The notes under the pieces are model-generated. The model was not told where the DNA came from. It was given only the letters and a program-made list of their open reading frames with translations, and did no database searches. Below, one piece after another: positions 8,616 through 17,952 of a DNA stretch of 21,591 nt. Position 1 is the stretch's first letter; the number at the start of each line of letters is the position of its first letter. The position numbers were made by a program, and so were the translations under genes. The stretch is from contig JAHLTZ010000151.1 of the NCBI GenBank assembly GCA_025786725.1, positions 1 to 21,591 of the forward strand, given 5' to 3'. The stretch is from Syncephalis fuscata (lineage: Eukaryota > Zoopagomycota > Zoopagomycetes > Zoopagales > Piptocephalidaceae).

Positions 8616-9789
8616 TTATTCTTCATCTGAAGGCAATAACAAATCGTTAAATGGCTTTAGCTGATCAGTGTTATATTGCAATGCAATCAGTCGCCAACTC
8701 GGTTCGTTTGCCTTGATAATATACCATTCGTATCTCCATTTATATTTTTATTTGTTTTAAACGCATATATAAATGCGTTTCTTAGAGCGTAAGAGACTTT
8801 ATATAAAGTTTGTTGTATAATAAATCTATTGATTTGTTGGATTTTATCGTTTCTTTGAAGCTCAGCAAGTTTTTCTACTGGAAAAGTATTATCAAATCTG
8901 GTAAAGAACATCTTGTAGTCATCTTTCTCCCCAGTGAAGCAAATATCTAACAGTAACATTAATGTAAATAACAGTAAGCAGCAATATGCTTTACTTACTT
9001 CCAATATCCCCGTTGGTGTACCATCCCTCTTCTTTTATAATATCTAGCGCTAATCATGGTTTAGTTTGCAATATACAGACAATTCAAGCCTTTACCTTTT
9101 GCAATGTTTTTCCATATACGATTTAGATATTCTAGTTGACTACCCACACGACTAATTGAAAAGTTGGAATAATTATTAGTATGTAAAGGCAATAGCTATG
9201 AAGTTTGACATACTCTCCAAAGTCTTGAAAAGCAGGATCGTATTTTGATTCACATTCTTTATATGGTAAAATATAGCATTTAACATGTCCAGGCAATATA
9301 AATTGCCCCTTAGGTAACATAAATTCAACATTTTCATGGGTTTCATATGACAATTTGGATTTCAATAAATCCTGTAGTTGATTATATTCGTTATTTTTGT
9401 ATGTTTGCTGCTATATAAGACTTGCCTCGTATACTTGAATGGCGTAGTTTTCTGTATTTGAAGTTGATCCACATGCAAGTCGAATCGGATCTTTTTATTG
9501 CATTCCATCAATATAATGTACGCCTTTAATATTGGATTCTTTGCCTATAAGCTTGAGATCATACATGGTAAATGGATCAGTTTCACCATTCAATTTAATC
9601 CCCATAAATTCTACATGAATAATATTTTTAGTAAATAACATAGATGAATCCAAGTGGGCACTTGCCAGTGGCATCGGGCACGGGAGCGGGTTTGGTACCA
9701 AATAAACCTGGCATGCCATTAGCAGGTGTGACTTGAGTAACCGACACTAGCATGAGTGCAGTGGTGGTGATAGCAAAAATAGACTTCAT
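8616..9789 (-). pseudogene. Secreted protein of unknown family, paralogue 2, with lesions
   Basis: Homologue of the gene at 1-679. Exons: 9789-9666, 9610-9426, 9371-9214, 9131-9096, 9049-8999, 8946-8616. Residues 1-24 are a signal peptide (MKSIFAITTTALMLVSVTQV). The body carries RLACGST, an exon ending AIQVYE, KCYILPYKEC and EGWYTNG; the end is LLLPSDEE. Introns 1 and 2 use GC donors (GCAAGT). Lesions: an in-frame TAA at 9495-9497 where the paralogue has an ordinary residue; a phase mismatch at the exon 3/4 junction; and a one-base loss in an A run near 8745 (minus strand), after which the frame continues to the stop at 8616. Splice sites and most of the frame are otherwise kept, so the decay is young, or part of it is sequence error. 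Function unknown. Confidence 0.6.
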
Positions 9790-12403
9790 CGTGAATATGT
9801 CTATGTCAAGGTCCAGTCGTCGAATAAAAGGTTGTACTTTCTATGAAGCTAGTACGTGAGAAGAAAGAGCGTGGTGTGATGATTAGACGAATAGATATGC
9901 CGAAAATGCAGACATTTATAGCAAAATATATCATGCAATAGCCGATGTATTTACTCTCAGATTGGACAAATATGGTATTTATTTCTGAGTGAAAAATGTG
10001 AAACAAGCGCATGGAATAAACTGTAAACAACTAACCTCCGCATCTCAATAAGATCCTAAAGCTATAAATATCTCAAAGCAACATTTTCATTTCTACTTAT
10101 AGATATTGAATTGCGCAAAAATGGACATGTAATTTATTGTAGCATTATCATCTTTGTATGGCTATTATTTTTGCAAGCATAAATTCCAAACATGCAAATA
10201 AATTTGATCATTGCTAAAAATTATACCATGAACATTACACTGTTTATATAAATTGTAGCATATAGTCAAATATTTTATATTACTAAAGACATGGATATAA
10301 TAAAAATTATTTTTAAATCCATAGATTAAAACAACAATTTTATTATAAATAGACAAACAAATGATATAAAACAGCAATTGTTTTTGAACATTCAAACTCA
10401 ATAGATACTAGAATGTTCAAGTCATTAAAAGTCATTATGCACTGATTAAGCATTATGCTACTTATAATTTTCTACAAGAAATAAACAAAATTATAAAGAA
10501 ATGATAAAAGGAAACAAAAGGTAAACGGAGCTAGAAACACAATAAAAAGAATTGGTTAAAAGAACCAAGTGTAATAAGAGTGGATGCAAATGACAAATAA
10601 AGATTTAAAAATAAATCAACTTAATTGTCTTGTTAATTATCAAGTCACAATGATTGTCTTTGTTAATGGTAACTTTGGCGCATTTATGCAAGAAAGACTA
10701 TTTGTTTCTACATAAATAATCATTGAAGCTATTAAGCTATTGGCCAATAAATCCAATGGTTCTGTTGAATTTATTTATGTTAATGAGTATTTAACAAGTT
10801 TGTAACTAAGCAATTGAATAAGTAAAGACGATTATCAATTTAATGACGGCGTGTAAAAGGCTTTTTTAAAATGTACGCTATAAATGTACGGTAATTTTGC
10901 ATAATCTTATTCTGTGTTTACTGATAGCGTGCTTTATTGAGTAAAATATTGCTACATTTACTTGATAAATTAAAAACGACCCGTTTTACATATAGATTAG
11001 CAAGATATATTGCAAAAAATGTACTGCAAAAATTTGCTACAAATACTGGTGCCAATCACAATAATGGACTAGAAAAAACAGTGTAAAAATAAAAAGGCCA
11101 ATACAGCACCGGCCAAACACTAGAACTTAGAAAGAGACTAATAAGTGAGATTATTCAGGTAGTGCAAAAGGGCAAAGAAGAAAATAGGATGAAAAGGTAA
11201 CAGCGCATATACAACAACAATAGCTATAATAGTAGGTCGTATTGCTGTACTGACGCTAAATATTTGTTTAACAGCTATACTAGCAATGCTTTCTATATTG
11301 TTGCTACTGTTTGTATACAGCAACTATACATGATGATCATAGTGGCTATATGCTACCAAATTCATTGTATGTTTTGGCTTGCCATAGATAGTAACAGCTA
11401 ATCAGTACTGGCAACAGTTTGTGCAGCCTTGAAAGTAGCAAACCGCACTGCCACTATTGAGATTGCAGAGCTGTTACCAGATTATCTATAATTATAATCT
11501 ATAGTAAGAATAGAGCATACAACTAGCTTTTGGCAGTATATATTCAATATAACATAAAACAAATAAGAAATGCACTTACTGTGTTAACAAGGATGTTAAA
11601 AGCAATGATTGAAGTTAAAAGTAATTTATAAAAATGTCAGATTACAAAAAGTAATGCAAGAAAGTAGTGTAAAAGGTGTATGTATTTTACTACTATTCAG
11701 ACAACCACAACACTGTCTAAACAGTATATATATAGTGTAAAAGTATATGCAATGAATATATGCTATCAAGTGTGAAAAAAAAGAATGATGATGTAGATTG
11801 TGAGATGTTCAGTAAATATGAATTAAAATAATGTCATTTGATAACAAAACTACTCATTGTCGTAGAACATATTTTCAGTATAATAGCAAATTATTAAAAG
11901 GATAAAAGTCATTTGCCATCAAAATAAATCATTATCATAACATATTTTACAATTATTAATGACTACTACAGCTAGAATATGATAAACCGACAATTATGTA
12001 TTGTAAGATGCATACCAATAATCATCATGGCTATTTCTGCTAATATCACCGCTACATGCAATGTAATCCTTGCTGCAAATTATATACAACTAATATAGCT
12101 AATGAAGTCACTTGTATAGATGGATCATTAAACAGCAGAAATACTAGCGGCATTATTACAACGTATAGTCACTTGTGCATATACAACAATTGAATTACAT
12201 GTTGATTGACAAATAAGGACTATTATATTGTTACGTGTTAATGTACCACTATATAATGTATAGATAACTGTGTATTGTTTGTAATATTGCTAGAATCCCC
12301 GTATTATAAACATACTGTTATAATAATGTTAATATTACATAATAACATTAGCACAAACTGTTGATTAGTTACTTAATTTATGGCTTTTAAAATAAACAGT
12401 GTA
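9790..12403. other. AT-rich gene-free region
   Basis: About 2.6 kb separating the 3' end of the multi-RRM gene from secreted paralogue 2. The longest open frames (10165-10401 and 11138-11323, minus) have no coding character: they are rich in Ile, Asn and Tyr as expected from AT-rich DNA and show no signal or motif. By position it corresponds to the RNase T2 gene of the left duplicate, but I found no trace of either catalytic motif. A small inverted repeat, aatgttaatattac.../...aacatt, sits near 12326-12352. Confidence 0.6.
9913..9920 (-). promoter_or_regulatory. TATA-like box of secreted paralogue 2
   Basis: The minus strand reads TATAAATG, 124 nt upstream of the ATG at 9789. Orientation and spacing are suitable; the evidence is otherwise weak. 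Confidence 0.35.
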
Positions 12404-13542
12404 ACAGCGTTATTGTTCTATTTATATGCAGCAAATTAAATCATAGAACAGAATAAATTTATTGAAACTGAAATATTACGGGGATAGTAATAATAGTCGC
12501 ACATAGAATGTTGTTTAGTATTTGCCAACACTATTGAATAATAATAATAATAATGGTGATGATGATAATAAAGCTATTACTAATTTATATAGTAACTACT
12601 GAAATCCATTGCCTTAATCATCAGCGCTGGTATGACCATTGTGGCTGCCTGTACGTTTTGCGGAGTGATTACCTCGGCCTTTTTGACGTCCATTCGTTTT
12701 GCCGTGATTATTATTCCGTGCCCGTCCCTCTGTGACCATAGACAGCGTCGTCATTATGACAAGGGGCTTCGTCAGATGGTGGTTCAAAGAATGTGCTGCC
12801 ACTTACCACCGTTATTCAGAGTATCCATTTTGGATATTGTCGCCTTTTGGCCTGCCATTAACTAAAATGATGATCACATGTTACAGGTCAGCCATAGGTG
12901 ATATGTGTGCTACGAAGAGCCGTCATTTGGACTTCGCCTCTGTCCTTTTTCTATCAACACTTCCTACCTGAAACTTGTCCTTGCACGCTTCATTAAATGC
13001 TTCTTCGGTGGCAAATTCGACGTAACAGATCACTTGTTTGGGATTAGGATCAACGCCGCGCTGGATTTCAATAGACACTGCCTACAATAATGTATTGTAC
13101 TAACATTAACAATTGCTAATTGTTTGGATTGAATCGCTTGCCTTTTCATATACATCTCGAACAACCGACTCGTCAATATGATCGCCAATTAAACCTTTAA
13201 CACAGATGGTGCGTCCCTAGAGTCATCGTCGTCATCATTATTAAGCAAAATGTTATATAAAACTGTGTTACAGGTACATACTGCATTAATATGGCTTGTT
13301 TCCAAGGCTGGACTTGCCGTGCGACTATTATTTTCGCTGGCTAGTCGGCTGCCTCGGTTGCTACCACGACTAGTGCTACGATCGGCCGCAGAGAGTTCGG
13401 CCGTCATTGAAACACGAGAGGATGAGCGTTCCTGTGGCACTTGTAGTGTATTTAAATGTGCATCAGCCTCTTCTTCGTCACGCGTTTCTTCCTTTGCATA
13501 TAAAGCAGCCCAGATATTATTCTGTACGCTCTTTGAAAACTC
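12404..13542. repeat. Segmental duplication, copy 2 (inside and downstream of the full RRM gene)
   Basis: Partner of 2760-3894. The near-identical core is 12600-13527, which covers the end of exon 12 to the stop codon, including four complete introns. The diverged flank 12404-12599 lies in the 3' flank of the gene and contains AATAAA (minus, 12458-12463) and the TATA-like element at 12418-12428. Past 13542 this copy continues as ordinary coding sequence, so it is the source copy. Confidence 0.95.
12536..12570. repeat. Trinucleotide repeat (AAT)n/(GAT)n
   Basis: Repeated aat units followed by gat units in the 3' flank of the RRM gene. The corresponding place in copy 1 (about 2890-2905) has only the short ggtgatgatga part, so the repeat expanded or shrank after duplication. 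Confidence 0.6.
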
Positions 13543-16500
13543 CACATCTGATTCTGTAATATTACCATCAGTATCAATAGAATCATTGCCATTCATAGTA
13601 TTGCTTTCATGGTGATGATTCGACTCTTCGGCATTAAGGAAACGAGTAATCTGATCTGCCATGGCATCATCAAATGGTATATCAGCTGAATCAATCATTA
13701 CCAATTCTTCTTCAATCTCTAATTCTTCTTCAATAACTTCATCGTCGTCATTTTCATGAATAGCTCTTTGCTCAGTAATTTCTTCTTCAATCTCTACTTC
13801 ATCTTCTTCAAATGAATCATGAATAGCCGGAATGTCCATTTGCATAGTAGACATCACTTGCTCAGTTGATCCATTTAAAAATGCCATTTGTTCTGACACC
13901 AATTCAGCTACATTCTGTCCATTGCGCTGCATGGCACTTGTTACTAGATTGGTTATCATTGGACGAAAGGCTGGTGCATCTGAAGACAGTGCCCTTGCCA
14001 TCGTCGTCATTGCCTCTTCGTGTAGCATATCTATAGGCATATGCTGTATAAAGTAATTATTACAAACTATTATTGACAATAAAGCTCTAAACATACCGAA
14101 CCTGTAGCAGCTTGTTGCATCTCTTGTATCATCAACAGCTGCTGTTGCTCGTGAAAATGCCGTTCATATTCGGCCATCTCATACCGAGTAATTTCATCGC
14201 TAATCACATCGGCCGCCTGATCAATTGTCGTCTTTGCAGTTGTAATTGTTGTTGTATCTGCCAATTGCTCTACTCCTTCTGTGGCCGGTGCAGTACTCGT
14301 TGCCGTTGCGGCATTATCTGGAAGAAGAAAAGAAAGAAAACACGCAAACAAAACATATTTATGATGTGAGAAAAAGAAAACTCAAACCGGCATGCAGCTA
14401 TATATTTATTGTCTATGCCGCCAGGATGCCGGTCTCGTCGACCCGCTTACTTGATTCTTTATGACCGGCCCGGTTAATCTTGACATCGGCACTCTTCAAT
14501 TTCTATAGTAATATTGTTAATAATAGCCAGGATTCGTTAATAGTATCTATTTACCTTGCCCGATAGTTCAAGTGCTTCTGCCAAATAGGCCTCGGAAGTA
14601 AATTCAACAAAGCAGAATGGACGCTGACGACCTGTCTTGCGATCAAACATGAATTTAATATGCACAACCTAAATTTTAAATATGTATAATCAAATAATTA
14701 GTATATATTAACTATTAAATAACATTGCTATATTAAATACTTACACCTTGGGCACATGGGCCCAAAAAGCCTCGAAGTTCATCTTCCGATACGGTTTCAT
14801 TAAAGAAATTGCCAATCCATAATGTGCGTGAATTATCCTATCAATGTATATTGATATAAATACCTTTACTATTGATATTGCTGTTTAGTAACTTACTTGT
14901 TCAACTTCTTCTGAACGATTGGCTGTAGTGCCATTTGCTTCTACAGCTGTGGTGGCCGTAGTAGCCGTAGCTGTAGTAGTCGTTGTAGCGGCTGTATTGG
15001 TAGTGGCCACTGCTGTTGTTACTGCATTATTTGATGGATAGCCAGACATACTTGGATCCATGTATTGTTCTAATGGATTGACCATCTCTTGACAGCCAGG
15101 TGTATCGGCCCATGATGTTGTGGCCTGTCCCATGGGTGGCAATGACATATAAGCCTTGGCTTCAGCATAGACAGCCTGTGTATCGGCGGCCCGTCTCATC
15201 TCTGCTGCCGCCTCTTCTTCCCAGCCCATTTGTTGGGCCACCACTTTATCCGCATCTTGCCATGTCACTTCTTGGTGCATTGACTCTTCGATAAGAGTAA
15301 CATGGGTCGGTGCTGGCGGTGGTGCTGATGTATCAGCTTGAATAGGTTGACCTTGACCGTCATACGTAATGGTCGCTGAGGTCATTTGTGCGCCATATCC
15401 CCATTGATCGTGATGGCCATTCGACGGCTTCATAACTGCTGCTGCTGCCACAGCTGCATTAAAATTAGATGCTTCCATTGATGTTACAAGTGTTGGTTGA
15501 TTGGCCGTTGGATTAACAGCCACGGGTGTGGATCGTACTATTGTATAGCAATAAATAAAGTAATTAGTCATTAATAAGCAGCAACCATTATACTATATAC
15601 ATACCAGCTGGATTCAACTTGATCGTATGTCCTTTCAATGTATTGCCAGAGTAGTGCATTGCTTGTTCGCGTGCTATAGCAGAGTCAAACTCTACAAAGC
15701 AGAAAGCACGTTGACGACCAGTATTACGATCAAACATTAGCTTGACATTAACAATCTATCAATTTTATTAGTATTCGTTCTATAGCTATTACTGTTACTA
15801 TTTAATAACTTACCGAGTTAGATAATGGACCAAAGAATTGTCTAATTTCTGATTCTTCCACTGAATCGTTATGGAATCCACCAAGCCATAATGTATTCGG
15901 ATTTTCTTGCTTTTCCGTTTCAACAACAGGTGCTGGATTGGCCATCATTGAATTATTCAACAATGATGCCTGTACTTGACTGGCCATTTGATTTTGCAAG
16001 ATACGATCCCAGTTCTCTGTATCTTCATTAGAGTAATAGCCATTAGCTTGCTGCTGTTGCTGCTGCTGCTGCTGTTGTTGTTGTTGTTGTTGCTGTTGCT
16101 GTTGCTGCTGCTGTTGTTGTTGTTGTTGTTGTTGAGCCAATTCAGCTTGTACGGCTTCTATACGGTCATGATCTGCATTGGTCCATTGTGCTTCTTGTAC
16201 GTGACTTGTAACATTGGATCGTAGATCAATAACTGTTGCTTGATAGACACCATTATGACCATTGTTATTGCCACTGCCATCATTGTTATTGCCATCATTG
16301 TTATTGTTATTGCTTCTTTGATAGTCATGGCCACTAATGTCATGTCCATTACTTTGCATAGTAGCCAACAATTCATTATATTCGGTGGCTGTATAGGCTA
16401 CACTTTGACGTGCTATATAATTGGTCAATGTTAATTCAATAATCTTAATTGTAGTGTTATTACTTACGGTCACGCTTATTAGCCTGTCGTACCTTTAACG

Positions 16501-17884
16501 GTACATCATTCATACACTAATAATATGTATTATTAGACTTGGTTTAAGTAATTAATATCAACTTACACGACCAGTATAATTCAAAGCTTCTTGAGTTGAT
16601 TCATCATCAACGAAATCAACAAAACAGAATGGACGCAATGTACGTGTCTGATGATCATGCATCAACTTGACCGATGCCACCTAGATAACAATAATATTAA
16701 TAATAACAATGACTATTGCTGTTGTTATTTACCTTTAATGGTTCAAAGAATTTACAAACCATATCTTCAGTTACTTGCATGTTGTATAGACCACCAAGCC
16801 ATACTCGACGTTCAATCTAAACAACCTTATTAATACAATATAGACAAATATAATAAATACATACTGGTTGACTGGTAGTTGTATCCATCAACATTATAGA
16901 ATGTGCTTGTTGCGATGCAGCGGCTACTGCTCCTCCTTCATTGGATGTAGTTAAGTGAGGGAATTGGTCTAATACTTCATCAGGTATCGCCGATGTACTC
17001 GGGTAGGTCATCGATTTTTCAATATGTTCAGCGGCCCGTTGAATCATATTACGCTCTTCAGCTTTAATGGCAAAGTATAGCTGGTTACTGCCCGGGGTCA
17101 TAGGCATAGGATTGGTGCCAGGTCCTTTAATGAGACGGTCGGCCACGCGTTGATTAGCAATACGCAGTGTAACTTGCTTATTAGAGATTTGACCGCCATT
17201 AAGGGCCAATGCATAGTCACGTGATGCTCTATCGACAAAATTGACAAAACAGAATTGACGTACTTTGCCATTGCCATCCATAACAAGATTGACTGATTCA
17301 ATACCTTTTGTATTCTTGAAATAGTTATAAATATCCTGTTCACTATATTCAAGATCATATAGACCACCCATCCATAGAGAAAATGGTGCACCTTCAACAG
17401 ATGTATCAACCAAGTTATTGTTGTTATTACTAGCACTAATAGTAGTAGCACTGGTAGTAGTAGTAGTAGTAGCAGTAGTAGTAGGAACTGTAGCGTTAGT
17501 AGTATTGCCGTTGCTATTGTTGTTATTGGCTAGATTCGTATTAATAGAAAGTTTGCCTGGAACAAATACTGGTGCATTCACATCCATACGGGCTTTAGAA
17601 GCTAAATCATTCGAGGCAACATCATTCAAAGTAGTAACGGCATTTGTTAAAGGCAAATTATTACTATGTTGATTGATAGTTGTCGTTTGAACAATATTAC
17701 GATGTTGGTTATTGCTTTGTGTCATATTGGTCGATGTATTAGATGCATAGACTTCTTGTAACAAAGCAGATGATAAATTAGAGGTAGCCGGTATATCCAT
17801 CGCAGTTGACGTGGCAATAGTAGTACTATTACCGCTATTATTATTGAATGTATGTGTATTATCCAATAGCGGTGTCATGGCCAT
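12614..17884 (-). CDS. Five-RRM RNA-binding protein with PAM2-like motif and polyglutamine tract
   Basis: Sixteen exons join in phase: 17884-16865, 16816-16733, 16680-16567, 16516-16468, 16412-15814, 15755-15605, 15537-14897, 14837-14745, 14668-14555, 14502-14451, 14317-14097, 14043-13282, 13216-13142, 13081-12968, 12861-12807, 12729-12614; 1419 residues. RRM1 is about 168-246 (LWMGGL, RQFCFVNF), RRM2 343-421 (VWLGGL, RPFCFVDF), RRM3 596-672 (LWLGGF, RAFCFVEF), RRM4 890-970 (LWIGNF, RPFCFVEF), RRM5 1302-1380 (ICVKGL, ICYVEF). MDVNAPVFVPG at 100-110 fits the PAM2 motif that binds the MLLE domain of poly(A)-binding protein. Linkers are Asn/Thr-rich, with 29 Gln at 516-544, an acidic block in exon 12, a Ser/Arg linker, and a basic Gly/Asn/Arg tail. 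RRMs 2-4 resemble the Nam8/TRNAU1AP type. Likely an mRNA-binding protein acting with poly(A)-binding protein. The ATG at 17884 is uncertain: the frame is open upstream (see findings). Confidence 0.9.
16048..16134 (-). repeat. Polyglutamine tract (29 codons)
   Basis: Uninterrupted CAA/CAG codons in exon 5 of the multi-RRM gene, residues 516-544. The mixture of CAA and CAG suggests selection for the peptide rather than a young pure repeat expansion. Confidence 0.9.
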
Positions 17885-17952
17885 ACGTGCTACAGGCTGT
17901 TGAATCGTCGTTGTTTCACTTTGTTGTTGTTGAGTCGATGATTGTGACTGTG

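Noticed and set aside
9495-9497. Stop-codon reassignment (TAA read as an amino acid)
   Set aside because: The RRM and F-box genes end naturally at TAA and RNase T2 at TAG; only one internal TAA would need it, in a gene with other lesions.
10165-10401. 78-codon minus-strand frame in the gene-free region
   Set aside because: Composition is what random AT-rich DNA gives (Ile, Asn, Tyr, Leu); no signal, motif, splice support or homologue in the window.
12326-12352. Inverted repeat as a terminator or replication origin
   Set aside because: Short AT-only palindromes are expected by chance in DNA of this composition.
12404-13542. Transposable element as the cause of the duplicated segment
   Set aside because: No terminal inverted or long terminal repeats, no target-site duplication that I can see at the edges, and the content is a host gene tail with introns.
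15976-16224. Plus-strand frame with a long poly-leucine stretch
   Set aside because: It is the reverse strand of the polyglutamine tract of the multi-RRM gene.
17418-17672. Plus-strand Val/Leu-rich frame resembling membrane segments
   Set aside because: Reverse strand of the Thr/Asn-rich linker codons (ACT/ACA, AAT/AAC) in exon 1 of the RRM gene.
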